From contig JAFUXN010000083.1 of the NCBI GenBank assembly GCA_017477125.1, positions 1 through 64,000 of the forward strand: a stretch of 64,000 nucleotides of DNA, in the 5' to 3' direction. This document shows positions 29,314-37,730 of the stretch, piece by piece. The notes beneath the pieces were generated by a model. The model saw nothing but the letters and a program-made list of their open reading frames with translations, was not told the DNA's origin and searched no databases. Each line of letters starts with the position of its first letter. Position 1 is the stretch's first letter. The stretch comes from Selenomonadaceae bacterium. GTDB taxonomy: Bacteria > Bacillota > Negativicutes > Selenomonadales > Selenomonadaceae. The position numbers and the translations under genes were made by a program.

Positions 29314-30534
29314 TTATTTCTTCTCGATGAGTTCAATCAGTTTGCGTGCCGCCGTCAGCGCGAAGTCTTTATCGTTGATGTTGTTGTCGAGCTCGACGAT
29401 CTCAACGTTGGGATTGTCGATCCCATGCTCGATCGTGTCAAACAGCACTCGACGTTCCTCAACGCCTTCGAACGGTTGACCCTCCACATCGATCATCGAC
29501 ACGCCGCGCTTGGGGAGCAGTACCGTCATCGGCACTTGCGCCGCGTTCCATTTAGACGCCAACGCCTCTCCGATCTGTTTGTTCTCGTCAACCGTCGTTC
29601 GCATCAACGTCACCGTCGGGTTGTGCTTGTAAAGATTCCGCGCGGAAAATTGTTGCGGCACGGTGTCGATCGGTCCGAAATTGACCATGTCGCATGCTCC
29701 GACCGAAACGACTTGCGGCACTTTCTTATTAATCGCCGCCTCGCAACGAGCCTGCCCCGCGTTGAGCACTCCGCCGACGATCTCATCAGCCCACTCGGTC
29801 GTCGTCAGATCGAGCACGCCCGCGAAGAATCCTTCGTTGATCAACGAGTCCATCGTCTTGCCGCCCGTGCCCGTCGCATGAAATACCAGCACCTCATAGC
29901 CGTTGCGCTCGAGATACTCTTTCGCCGCGTCAACGCAAGGAGTCGTCACGCCGAACATCGATGCCGCGATCAACGGTTTGCTCGCCGACGTATCGACCTT
30001 CAATCGCGTGCGCCCTTCGACCATGCCAGCGATCGCCAACACCGCGTTACTGAAGATCATCTTCGAGATTTTGTTGAGCCCCGCCACGTCGACTATCGAC
30101 GGCATCATCACGATATCGCTCGTGCCAACGTACTGCGACACGTTGCCCGATGCCATCGTCGATACCATCACCTTCGGAACGCCGATCGGCAACGCGCGCA
30201 TGGCGGGAGTGACCAACGACGTACCACCCGATCCGCCGAATGAAATGATCCCGTCAAATTTTCCCTGACGATAAAGTTCCGGCACGAGTTTCTCCATGCC
30301 TTTCGACAGAGTTTCGGTTGCGAGCGCCCGATCTTTGCGCTCGACGATCGCCTTGATGTCTTGCCCGACCGCCGCCGCGATCTCCTCATTGCCGATGTCG
30401 ACGGAGAACGCAGGCTCAAACACTCCGGTATGGATCATGAACGGCTTGATGCCGAGCTCTTCGACGAGTCCCTTGACGTACGCAAATTCGCGCCCCTTCG
30501 TGTCGAACGTCCCGGCTATCGCGATTGTCTTCAA
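29314..30534 (-). CDS. UPF0261 (Tm-1-like) protein
   Basis: About 406 aa of the UPF0261/Tm-1 family: the N-terminal ATP-binding-like domain starts TIAIAGTFDTKGREFAYVKG, with IISFGGSGGTSLVTPAMRAL and MVSTMASGNVSQYVGTSDI, and the C-terminal half holds FHATGTGGKTMDSLI. The best start is TTG 30534, with GGAAGGTG seven bases upstream; a GTG at 30543 lies too close to the RBS. A promoter with a perfect TATAAT stands at 30566-30594. It is coupled to the TIM-barrel gene that follows and presumably makes a two-protein complex equal to the fused plant Tm-1. Function in bacteria is unknown. Confidence 0.85.
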   Translation of the reverse strand: MKTIAIAGTFDTKGREFAYVKGLVEELGIKPFMIHTGVFEPAFSVDIGNEEIAAAVGQDIKAIVERKDRALATETLSKGMEKLVPELYRQGKFDGIISFGGSGGTSLVTPAMRALPIGVPKVMVSTMASGNVSQYVGTSDIVMMPSIVDVAGLNKISKMIFSNAVLAIAGMVEGRTRLKVDTSASKPLIAASMFGVTTPCVDAAKEYLERNGYEVLVFHATGTGGKTMDSLINEGFFAGVLDLTTTEWADEIVGGVLNAGQARCEAAINKKVPQVVSVGACDMVNFGPIDTVPQQFSARNLYKHNPTVTLMRTTVDENKQIGEALASKWNAAQVPMTVLLPKRGVSMIDVEGQPFEGVEERRVLFDTIEHGIDNPNVEIVELDNNINDKDFALTAARKLIELIEKK

Positions 30535-30565
30535 TGTGCTCACCTTCCTTCTCATCGTTGAACTC

Positions 30566-30594
30566 ATTATATCAATCGAGCCGAGCGGCGGCAA
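30566..30594 (-). promoter_or_regulatory. Promoter before the UPF0261 gene
   Basis: Minus-strand TTGCCG (30589-30594), a 17-bp spacer and TATAAT (30566-30571). It lies between the terminator of the upstream AraC-type regulator gene and the UPF0261 start, so the enzyme pair has its own transcription unit. Confidence 0.65.
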
Positions 30595-30626
30595 TGTGTT
30601 GAGAACTTCAATTGTCACCTTCGGGC

Positions 30627-30670
30627 AAAAAAAATTTGTGTTCGGCTCCGCGCGGAGAACCTGAACACAA
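30627..30670 (-). terminator. Terminator after the AraC-fusion regulator
   Basis: TTGTGTTC pairs with GAACACAA around an inner CTCCGCGCGGAG palindrome, followed on the minus strand by eight T. It begins directly after the regulator's stop codon. The inner palindrome is one copy of the frequent 10-mer TCCGCGCGGA. Confidence 0.85.
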
Positions 30671-30671
30671 G

Positions 30672-31823
30672 TCATATATCATATTGAAATTCCTTCGGCG
30701 TCCGCCCGATGAATTGCTTGAACGTCTTGGAGAACTGCGGATAATTGTCATAGCCGACCATCGACGCCACTTCATGACAGCGGTATTTTTTTTGCCTCAA
30801 CAATTCCGTTGCCTTGTCCAATCGTCGGCGCAACAGGTAATCGCTGAATGTCAGCCCCACCTCTCTTTTGAACGACGTGCTCAAGTACGACGGCGAAAAC
30901 TTTACTGTCGCCGCCAACTCACGCAACTCGAGCGGCTCGGCATAATGATCTTCGACGAATTGCTTGATGAATTCGATCGCGCCCAAAATGTCGACAGTAG
31001 TATGATCATCGCCGCCTTTGAACGTTTTGACGGCATCGAGAATCGAACGCTCCATCGGAATGCGATCGAACGTCGAGCCGCCGATATAACCCTGACAATC
31101 GGCATTGCGATAGAGGTAATTCATATCGACGGGGCTGTTGACGGCGCCGGCATAAATCATTCGGACCACATCGGGCTTAAGCGCGCGGCAGACGCGGAAA
31201 ATTTTTTCGACCAAACGACCGGCCTCGTCAAGCGTGATGTAAGTCTTTGCGCCTAGAAATCCGCCCTTCGTCAAGCCCAGATGAACGCATATCACATCGG
31301 CGCCGGCATCGAGCATGCGACGCGCCTCGTCGACGTTGGTCACGAACGCTGCCGTGAACAGATCGAAATGCCGCGCCATCTTGATCGCCGCAACTTCTCG
31401 ATCAAAGGTATTGCCCTCCGCCTCGAGCGCCTCACGAAAATTGCCGTCGATGAGAGCAACCGTCGGGAAGTTGACGATGCCCGAAAATCCGTTGCGTTTG
31501 ATCTCGCTGATGTAATCGTAGAGATTGATGAACGGATCGCCCGCCATCAGCCCGAAGATCAGAGGCACGTCCCGCACGATCGGAAAAATTTCGCGGCAAC
31601 CGAGCGTCATCACTTGTTCGTTATTATTGCCGTAGCATAGATAATTGCTGAGCGAACTGCGCCCCATGATCCTGTATCGCCCCGCGCTCAACGCAAGCAA
31701 AAGATCGGCGCCTCCAAGCGCGGCAAACTTCGCGGTCAAGCCCGAGCCTACCGCTGCGCCTATGATGTGCCCTTTGTCTTTGAGCTCCATGCGGAGCCTC
31801 GATAAAATTTCGTTGCGTTCCAT
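30672..31823 (-). CDS. AraC-family regulator fused to a PEP hydrolase-like TIM barrel
   Basis: The 383-aa protein joins a full TIM barrel of the same family as the enzyme at 28468 (GAAVGSGLTAKFAALGGAD, LLLALSAGRYRIMGRSSLS, VICVHLGLTKGGFLGAK) to an AraC-type pair of helix-turn-helix motifs at about residues 285-383 (LRELAATVKFSPSYLSTSFK and HEVASMVGYDNYPQFSKTFK). The barrel probably binds the ligand or substrate of the downstream enzymes and controls their transcription. It starts 1 bp after comEA and ends at a strong terminator; the UPF0261 and TIM-barrel genes follow as a likely target. The architecture is clear; the ligand is unknown. Confidence 0.87.
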   Translation of the reverse strand: MERNEILSRLRMELKDKGHIIGAAVGSGLTAKFAALGGADLLLALSAGRYRIMGRSSLSNYLCYGNNNEQVMTLGCREIFPIVRDVPLIFGLMAGDPFINLYDYISEIKRNGFSGIVNFPTVALIDGNFREALEAEGNTFDREVAAIKMARHFDLFTAAFVTNVDEARRMLDAGADVICVHLGLTKGGFLGAKTYITLDEAGRLVEKIFRVCRALKPDVVRMIYAGAVNSPVDMNYLYRNADCQGYIGGSTFDRIPMERSILDAVKTFKGGDDHTTVDILGAIEFIKQFVEDHYAEPLELRELAATVKFSPSYLSTSFKREVGLTFSDYLLRRRLDKATELLRQKKYRCHEVASMVGYDNYPQFSKTFKQFIGRTPKEFQYDI

Positions 31824-31824
31824 A

Positions 31825-32436
31825 TCAAACCCTTATGCGGCTTTTGAGTTTCTCGAATTTCTTTTGACCGATGCCGCTCACATTTTGAATCTCGTCGATC
31901 GATTTGAAACCGCCGTTGAGCTGACGGTAATCGATGATGCGTTGTGCCATCGAAGGACCGATGCCCGGTAAGGTGTCGAGCTCCTCAACGCCCGCCGTGT
32001 TGATGTTCACCACGCCGCCCGTCGACGCTCCGCCGCCGCCCGAATGATCGTTTGAGGCTCTGCTCGGCTCGACCGACTTCATCACGAGCTTCTCGGGCAC
32101 GCGAATGTGTTGACCGTTGGAAATTTGATCAGCCATGTTGATGGCGTCGGTGTCGGCGGTGGGGAGCAGACCGCCCGCCGCATTGACCGCATCAGCCAAA
32201 TGGAGGTCACTGCCGTTGAGCTCAATCATGCCCGGGCTGTTGACCGCGCCCGTCACGTACACAAAAATCTTGCCGACGGTCGGCGCGCTTGCTCGCTCGT
32301 CGTCAACACGATCCGCTCGCTCAACGCCCGCGTCGAGCCGCACAATTTCTTCGCTCGTCGTCGCGTACATCGTCCCGACGATTGCCGTCAATGCTATCGC
32401 CAGCACCACGATCATCTGCTTCTTGAACATCGGCAT
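31825..32436 (-). CDS. comEA: Competence DNA-binding protein ComEA
   Basis: ComEA binds incoming double-stranded DNA on the outer face of the cytoplasmic membrane during transformation. The 203-aa product has an N-terminal membrane anchor (MIVVLAIALTAIVGTMYA), an SLBB domain (VTGAVNSPGMIEL to IRVPEKL), a Gly/Ser linker, and a C-terminal double helix-hairpin-helix (NINTAGVEELDTLPGIGP, then IQNVSGIGQKKFEKL). ATG 32436 has GGGAGGTGA just upstream. It is followed at once by the AraC-fusion gene. comEC and comEB are not in the window. Its presence gives weight to the idea that the repeated 10-mer could be an uptake signal. Confidence 0.9.
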   Translation of the reverse strand: MPMFKKQMIVVLAIALTAIVGTMYATTSEEIVRLDAGVERADRVDDERASAPTVGKIFVYVTGAVNSPGMIELNGSDLHLADAVNAAGGLLPTADTDAINMADQISNGQHIRVPEKLVMKSVEPSRASNDHSGGGGASTGGVVNINTAGVEELDTLPGIGPSMAQRIIDYRQLNGGFKSIDEIQNVSGIGQKKFEKLKSRIRV

Positions 32437-32520
32437 GGCGTCACCTCCCGAGATAATCACTGATAAAAAAAGTAGCGCGTCGCCGTCTCGTCGCGGGACG
32501 GACGCCGCGCTTTTTTGGTT

Positions 32521-32905
32521 GGCGTCCCACAATGTTTTTCAGCCCCTAAAATTTTTGGGGTATCAATCGGGAGGGGCGAGCCGCCACGCGAGTAGGCGGG
32601 CGCCCATCCTTTCACCGTCGACCCAAAAATTTTGTCGCCCTCCAATCGTTGAGCCGCACACCTGGCATTGGGGCGAGCCGCCGCGCGAATAAGCGGGCGC
32701 CCCTATCTTTCCCCGCGCCCCAAAAATTTTGTCGCCCTCCAATCTTTGAGCCGCACATCGAGGATTGGGGCGAGCCGCCACGCGAACCGGCGGGCGCCCC
32801 ATTCTTTCACCGCACCTCAAACTTTTGCCGCCCACCAATCGTTGAGCTACACACCGAGCATTGGGGCGAGCCGCCGCGCGAACTGGCGGGCGCCCCCAAT
32901 TTTAT
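32521..32905. repeat. Four-copy palindromic repeat array downstream of serA
   Basis: The gap of 485 bp between comEA and serA holds four hairpin cores of the GGGGCGAGCCGCC / GGCGGGCGCCC type, centred near 32590, 32685, 32785 and 32880, with a period of about 97 bp. The spacers share CAAAAATTTTGTCGCCCTCC and AATCGTTGAGCCGCACA. The array ends 17 bp from the serA stop codon. A related hairpin (GCGTCGCCGTC region) precedes it near 32480. There is no gene here. Confidence 0.88.
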
Positions 32906-32921
32906 CCGTCCCCCGACGAGC

Positions 32922-34508
32922 TCACACCGAATAGAAGTTCACGACCTTTGCATCGAAGATCACATCGAGCGCTTTCACCTCGTTCAACACGTCCATCGGT
33001 ATATCGTTGTCGATCGTCAGCACCATCAGATTGCGCCCTCGGATTTCCGTCTTGCCCACTTGCATGCCCGAGATGTTGATCCCGCGCTTGCCCATCAACG
33101 TCCCTATCGTACCAATCACGCCCGGGCAATTGATGTGCGGACATACCAACAGCCGCTCGTGGGGATCGACATCGACGCGGAAGTTATCAATCTCAACAAT
33201 CCGCCCCTCCGCTCCGAACAGCGTCCCCTTCACCGTGCAACTCGCGCCCTTCGAATGCGCCGTCACCGTGATCAGATTCGCAAAGTCCGAGCTCTCCTTG
33301 TGCTTCACCTCTGTGATCTTGATCCCGCGCTCCTTGGCGAGCATCGGCGCGTTTACGTAGTTCACTTCTTTTTCGAGCACGGGATTGAGCATGCCCTTGA
33401 CCACCGCCGTCGTCAGCAGCCCCGTATTGACCTCGGTGATCTCGCCGTTGTATGTCACCTCGAGCTTCTTGATCGCTCCTTCGGCGAGCGCACAGATCGT
33501 TCCGCCCAACCGTTCAGCCAAGTGGAGATACGGCGCGATGATCCTCATCACCTGTTGAGACACCGACGCCATGTTCACCGCCGTCGACACCGGTTCACCG
33601 TTGAGCGCCGCGCGGATCCCTTCTGCGACGTCGAGCGACACGCCAATCTGCGCCTCAATGGTCGACGCTCCCAAATGCGGAGTCAGCACCACATTTTTGC
33701 TCCCGATCAACGGGTGATCGCTCGGAATCGGTTCGTCGACAAACACATCGATCGCCGCGCCCGCCACAATTCCTTCGTTGAGCGCCGTCGCCAAATCCTG
33801 TTCGTTGATGATCCCTCCGCGCGCACAATTGATCAGACGCACGCCCGACTTCATGCGCTTCATCTGCGGCATCGCGATCATGTTTTTGGTATCGGGAGTC
33901 AACGGCATGTGCACCGTGATGAAGTCCGAGCTCTCGATCAGCTCGTCGAACGCGCCTACCTTGACGCCCAGATCATTCGCACGCTCCTCACTCAGATACG
34001 GATCATATCCGATGACCTTCATGCCGAACGCGATCGCTCGTTTCGCAACGCCCGCTCCGATCCGCCCCATGCCGATCACTCCGAGCGTCTTGCCCTTGAG
34101 CTCCACGCCCACAAATTTCTTACGATCCCAACGCCCTTCGTGCACGCTCTGATTCGCCGCCGGGATATGCCTCGACATCGACAGCATCATCGCCAACGTG
34201 TGTTCGGTCGCCGCGATCGTGTTGCCGCCCGGCGAGTTGATCACTATGATCCCGCGCGCCGTCGCCGCATTCAGATCAATGTTGTCGACGCCCACGCCCG
34301 CTCGCCCTATGATCTTCAACTTCTCCGCACGCTCGATCACGTCGGCGCTCACCTTCGATGCCGATCGAACCATCAACGCATCGTAATCCGCAATGATCTC
34401 GAGCAGCTCCTCATGGCTGATCTTGTCTCGCACGTCAACTTCAAACTCCGCGCGCAGAAGCTCAATGCCCTTCGCCGAAATGCCGTCGACCGCCAAAATT
34501 TTTTTCAT
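32922..34508 (-). CDS. serA: D-3-phosphoglycerate dehydrogenase
   Basis: SerA oxidises 3-phosphoglycerate to phosphohydroxypyruvate, the first step of serine synthesis; serC for the next step is at 55412. The 528-aa long form has the NAD-binding GMGRIGAGVAKRA, the catalytic RGGIINEQDL arginine region, DVFVDEP and TPHLGAST with the active-site His, an intervening ASB domain, and a C-terminal ACT domain (CPHINCPGVIGTIGTLMG). ATG 34508 is placed six bases after GGAGAG; the earlier ATG is adjacent to the RBS. The gene is followed by a palindromic repeat array. Confidence 0.96.
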   Translation of the reverse strand: MKKILAVDGISAKGIELLRAEFEVDVRDKISHEELLEIIADYDALMVRSASKVSADVIERAEKLKIIGRAGVGVDNIDLNAATARGIIVINSPGGNTIAATEHTLAMMLSMSRHIPAANQSVHEGRWDRKKFVGVELKGKTLGVIGMGRIGAGVAKRAIAFGMKVIGYDPYLSEERANDLGVKVGAFDELIESSDFITVHMPLTPDTKNMIAMPQMKRMKSGVRLINCARGGIINEQDLATALNEGIVAGAAIDVFVDEPIPSDHPLIGSKNVVLTPHLGASTIEAQIGVSLDVAEGIRAALNGEPVSTAVNMASVSQQVMRIIAPYLHLAERLGGTICALAEGAIKKLEVTYNGEITEVNTGLLTTAVVKGMLNPVLEKEVNYVNAPMLAKERGIKITEVKHKESSDFANLITVTAHSKGASCTVKGTLFGAEGRIVEIDNFRVDVDPHERLLVCPHINCPGVIGTIGTLMGKRGINISGMQVGKTEIRGRNLMVLTIDNDIPMDVLNEVKALDVIFDAKVVNFYSV

Positions 34509-34646
34509 GCTCATCTCTCCAACATAAAATTTATTTCAAGCACACGCCCATGGATTATACATCAACTCTCAACGATCGGCGAATAAAAAATGCCGCGCGT
34601 CATTGCGCACGGCGTTATGTGTATGGGATGAGATTAGTTGTTCTCG

Positions 34647-35048
34647 TCAGTCAAGATTATCCGAAGTGCCGTATCCGAAGATCTCATCGATGCGATTGCG
34701 AGCCAGCGCTCTGACTTCGTCGTCGATGAACATGTGCGCCACACCCAACGCGAACATCAATCCCGCCGCGTCGTCCGTGTAGCCTATGACGGGGATCATA
34801 TCGGGAATAAGATCGAACGGCAAAATAAACATTCCCAGCGCACCGTAGACCGCCGCCCTCACTCTCATCGGACAGTTGGGCTTCTGCGCCACGTAGTAGA
34901 GCAACAGCGCCTCATAGATCAGAGTGAGCCCGGCGCTCTTCACGCAACCCGTCACCTTGTCCCACAAACCCGACTCGCTGTAATTGCCGCGGTACCTGTC
35001 CAAATCCTCGGCGGACTTTAGTTCATCAAGGTCATTAACGTTTGCCAT
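34647..35048 (-). CDS. DUF1232 small membrane protein
   Basis: The 133-aa product carries the DUF1232 pattern: a helix pair around LIYEALLLYYVAQ and AAVYGALGMFILPFDLIPDMIPVIGYTDDAAGL. The FDLIPDxIPxxGxxDD core is the family marker. These proteins are predicted membrane-associated and have no known function. ATG 35048 was chosen for spacing after GAGGAG. It follows the secreted protein gene at 35070 closely, so the two may be co-transcribed. Confidence 0.82.
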   Translation of the reverse strand: MANVNDLDELKSAEDLDRYRGNYSESGLWDKVTGCVKSAGLTLIYEALLLYYVAQKPNCPMRVRAAVYGALGMFILPFDLIPDMIPVIGYTDDAAGLMFALGVAHMFIDDEVRALARNRIDEIFGYGTSDNLD

Positions 35049-35069
35049 ATCCATTCTCCTCTCAAGCAT

Positions 35070-35417
35070 TTAATATCTCGCGTAGAAAACATTGTCGAAC
35101 ACGGTCAGATACTCGTTGGATTTCTCTCGCCTCCATTTCCGAGCGCCATGAAATCTCTTGCCGGTGACATTTGAACGATATTCGGTGCCGCGCTCATCAA
35201 CCGACAAAACATTGATGGCGGCAACGAGAACCGTATCGCTCTGACGACTTATCTCGATCGAATTTCTGTCGATGTAGAAAGCTGTACCGTCATGCCCCCA
35301 CACGAGCGGGAAATTCCTGTCGCCGTTCCAGTACTCGGGATAAGGCTGCCTCGCCTGCGCGATCGAGCCCAGGCTCAACACGCACAGCAACGCGAGGACA
35401 AACATGACCCTCCTCAT
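35070..35417 (-). CDS. Small secreted protein of unknown function
   Basis: A 115-aa protein with a signal peptide (MRRVMFVLALLCVLSLGSIA, cut likely after AQA). The mature part, about 92 residues, reads like a compact beta-rich domain (DGTAFYIDRNSIEISRQ, VLVAAINVLSVDE, EYLTVFDNVFYARY), similar in style to the surface-adhesin-like small exported proteins of Negativicutes, but I cannot name a family. GGAGG precedes the ATG. No lipobox or sorting signal is seen. Confidence 0.7.
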   Translation of the reverse strand: MRRVMFVLALLCVLSLGSIAQARQPYPEYWNGDRNFPLVWGHDGTAFYIDRNSIEISRQSDTVLVAAINVLSVDERGTEYRSNVTGKRFHGARKWRREKSNEYLTVFDNVFYARY

Positions 35418-35557
35418 TGCAATCGACCTCCTTCGAATTGAACACTAACTATGGTATAAAATCTTCAACGCGACGCTCGAAAATCCTTCTTCGCGTTCGG
35501 CATTATAATGCACAGCCTTCATGATTTTGTCGCCCGACGAGTGACATTTTTTGGATC

Positions 35558-35584
35558 AAAAAAGGAGCTCCGCGCGGAGCCCCC
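35558..35584 (-). terminator. Terminator after the decarboxylase beta gene
   Basis: On the minus strand GGGGCTCCGCGCGGAGCTCC forms a perfect GC-rich stem followed by T residues, 25 bp after the oadB-like stop. Its core is again TCCGCGCGGA. Confidence 0.85.
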
Positions 35585-35608
35585 AATCATTTGCATCTCA
35601 ATCGAAAT

Positions 35609-36739
35609 TTATTTCAACATCGCAAGCATGGTGCCGGCAGCCACCGCCGTGCCGATAACGCCCGCGACATTCGGACCCATCGCATGCATCAGCAGGAAGT
35701 TGCCCGGCTTTGCTCTCATGCCCTCGACCTGCGACACGCGCGCCGCCATCGGAACCGCACTCACGCCCGCAGAGCCGATCAACGGATTGACTTTGCCGCC
35801 CGTCATCTTGCACATGATCTTGCCGAAGATCACGCCGCCCGCCGTGCCGCCGATAAACGCCACCAGACCCAAGCAGATGATCAAAATCGTGTCGGCTCTC
35901 AAGAAGTCGTGCGCGTTCATCGTCATGCCCGTGCCCGTCGCCAGGAAGATCGTCACGATGTTGCACAACGAGTTCTGCGCCGTATCCGACAGACGATCCG
36001 TCACGCCCGACTCTCTGAACAGATTACCGAGCATCAAGCAGCCGAGCAGCGCCGCAATCGGCGGAAGCAACAGGCTGATGAAAATCGTCGAGACGATCGG
36101 GAACATCACGCGCTCGAATTTCGTCACGGGACGCAGCTCTTGCATTTCGATCTCTCGCTCCGCCTTGGTCGTCAACGCGCGCATCACCGGCGGTTGGATC
36201 AACGGCACCAGCGACATGTATGAGTACGCCGCCACCGCGATCGCGCCCAACAAGTGCGGCGCCAGTTTTGTCGACAGATAGATCGACGTCGGACCGTCCG
36301 CGCCGCCGATGATTCCGATCGCCGCCGCTTCCTTCACGTCGAAACCTACCAACATCGCTCCGACCAGCGCAACGAATACTCCGATCTGCGCCGCCGCTCC
36401 CAACAACAATGTCGAAGGACGAGCCAGCAACGGGCTGAAGTCTGTCATCGCGCCGATGCCCAAGAAGATCAGCGGAGGAAATATCTCATACTTGATGCCG
36501 AAGTTGATCGCCAGCATCAAATTCATCTCGTCGAAGAAGCCCGTGCGCGGGAAATTCGCCAGAATACAACCGAACGCGATCGGTCCGAGCAACAGCGGCT
36601 CGAACTCCTTGACGAATGCCATGTACAAAAGCAGAAGTCCGACGGCAATCATGATTCCGTTGCCGAGTGTAAATGAGTAAAAGCCGCTGTCGAGCCACAC
36701 CGACTCGAGCGAAACGGCGAATGCATTAAATAATTCCAA
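35609..36739 (-). CDS. oadB: Na+-translocating decarboxylase beta subunit
   Basis: The beta subunit of the OadB/MmdB/GcdB family decarboxylates carboxybiotin and pumps Na+ out across the membrane. The 376-aa protein is very hydrophobic with about eleven helices and shows the family regions GIGAMTDFSPLLARP, GIIGGADGPTSIYL with the functionally important aspartate, and NPLIGSAGVSAVPMAARV. Which carboxylate is used (oxaloacetate, methylmalonyl-CoA or glutaconyl-CoA) depends on the alpha subunit, which is not in the window. The gamma-type gene lies 25 bp upstream, and a strong terminator follows. Confidence 0.92.
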   Translation of the reverse strand: MELFNAFAVSLESVWLDSGFYSFTLGNGIMIAVGLLLLYMAFVKEFEPLLLGPIAFGCILANFPRTGFFDEMNLMLAINFGIKYEIFPPLIFLGIGAMTDFSPLLARPSTLLLGAAAQIGVFVALVGAMLVGFDVKEAAAIGIIGGADGPTSIYLSTKLAPHLLGAIAVAAYSYMSLVPLIQPPVMRALTTKAEREIEMQELRPVTKFERVMFPIVSTIFISLLLPPIAALLGCLMLGNLFRESGVTDRLSDTAQNSLCNIVTIFLATGTGMTMNAHDFLRADTILIICLGLVAFIGGTAGGVIFGKIMCKMTGGKVNPLIGSAGVSAVPMAARVSQVEGMRAKPGNFLLMHAMGPNVAGVIGTAVAAGTMLAMLK

Positions 36740-36764
36740 TGAGAATGCTCCTTTCGTCGAGAAT

Positions 36765-37118
36765 TTAATGTGTCAAGCGCGTGTTCGGATAGGTAACCGA
36801 ATGCTCCCAAGCGTGGTTGTTGTGAACGGGGCGAATGGAATGTATTTGACCGACAGAATAACCGTAAGTGCTGATCGCCGCGCAGATCACCGCAATGACC
36901 TCCTCGGGAATGCCCTCCTCAACGGGTTGCTCGACAACGGGCGGCGGAGGAGGCGGCGCGACAGCCTTGGGCTCTTCGGCGGGAGTTTCCTTGACTTTGG
37001 TGGGATCGCAGTAGTGAATGAGCCTGATTAGGAAGCTCAACGAAACGAGCACGATGAACACGATCGTCATGTTGATCAGCATGATTACGAACGGGTTAGT
37101 CGTCACGGGTTGATCCAT
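36765..37118 (-). CDS. oadG: Na+ pump decarboxylase gamma (OadG-like) subunit
   Basis: The 117-aa protein has a single N-terminal membrane helix (VIMLINMTIVFIVLVSLSFL), a Pro-rich linker with a PPPPPP run and a C-terminal IPEEVIAVICAAISTYG segment, the usual OadG/MmdD form that stabilises the alpha-beta complex. It is directly followed by the beta gene. No biotin carrier or carboxyltransferase gene adjoins it, so this is a two-gene fragment of the usual operon. Confidence 0.8.
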   Translation of the reverse strand: MDQPVTTNPFVIMLINMTIVFIVLVSLSFLIRLIHYCDPTKVKETPAEEPKAVAPPPPPPVVEQPVEEGIPEEVIAVICAAISTYGYSVGQIHSIRPVHNNHAWEHSVTYPNTRLTH

Positions 37119-37340
37119 TTTTTACATCACCTCAATTAGATTCGACAATCTTATTAATCATAGCGCGCTCGAAAAAAATTGCAAGCCCTTGAACGTAAAA
37201 ATTTTGGGCGTCGGCAGGACGGCTTCGATCGTCGACGAAATTTCGAGCGAGTTGAGTTCAGCTATTCGGTCAACAAATACGTCTAATAGGTACACGATTT
37301 GAGAGGCGGATTGTGCTAAAATCATGGTGAGGTGAGAGAG

Positions 37341-37718
37341 GTGGACAATCGAGAGAATTACATCAGAGAAGTGCAGTGCATCGGATTGAGGATCGCATAC
37401 TTCCGCAAGCTGAGGAGAATGACGCAAGCGGACTTGGCGCAGGCGGTGCACATCAACAAAAATTATCTGTCGCACATCGAGAGCGGGTCGGCGAGCAAAG
37501 TGATCTCACTGCCGTTGCTGATCATGATCTCGAAGGCGCTCGACGTGGATTTGCCGATCTTGGTCGACATTGACGACCTTGAGGGTTCCAAGCGCGAGAT
37601 ACAGAAGCAGTTCAACGACATTAGGGAGCTGTTTGAGGAGATGAAGCAATTCAATGATGAGCTCGACGCGATGATGACGAATATGACGTCACTTGAGAAG
37701 TCGGCGGCGGAGCAATGA
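37341..37718 (+). CDS. XRE-family regulator of the Hsp70-like operon
   Basis: The 125-aa product has an N-terminal Cro/CI-type helix-turn-helix (GLRIAYFRKLRRMTQADLAQ followed by HINKNYLSHIESG) and a C-terminal acidic helix (KQFNDIRELFEEMKQFNDEL) likely for dimerisation. I place the start at GTG 37341 after AGGTGA; GTG 37332 is an in-frame alternative. It is the first of four closely spaced genes on the plus strand and probably regulates them. A TAAAAT box lies about 30 bp upstream without a clear -35. Confidence 0.83.
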   Translation: MDNRENYIREVQCIGLRIAYFRKLRRMTQADLAQAVHINKNYLSHIESGSASKVISLPLLIMISKALDVDLPILVDIDDLEGSKREIQKQFNDIRELFEEMKQFNDELDAMMTNMTSLEKSAAEQ

Positions 37719-37730
37719 CGGGAGGAAAGT

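Noticed and set aside
28468-30243. Long plus-strand frame opposite the TIM-barrel and UPF0261 genes
   Set aside because: Arg/His-rich antisense shadow without RBS or motifs; the minus strand carries the family sequences.
37119-37340. A gene or regulatory RNA in the gap before the XRE gene
   Set aside because: No coding frame with RBS and no convincing structured motif could be seen.
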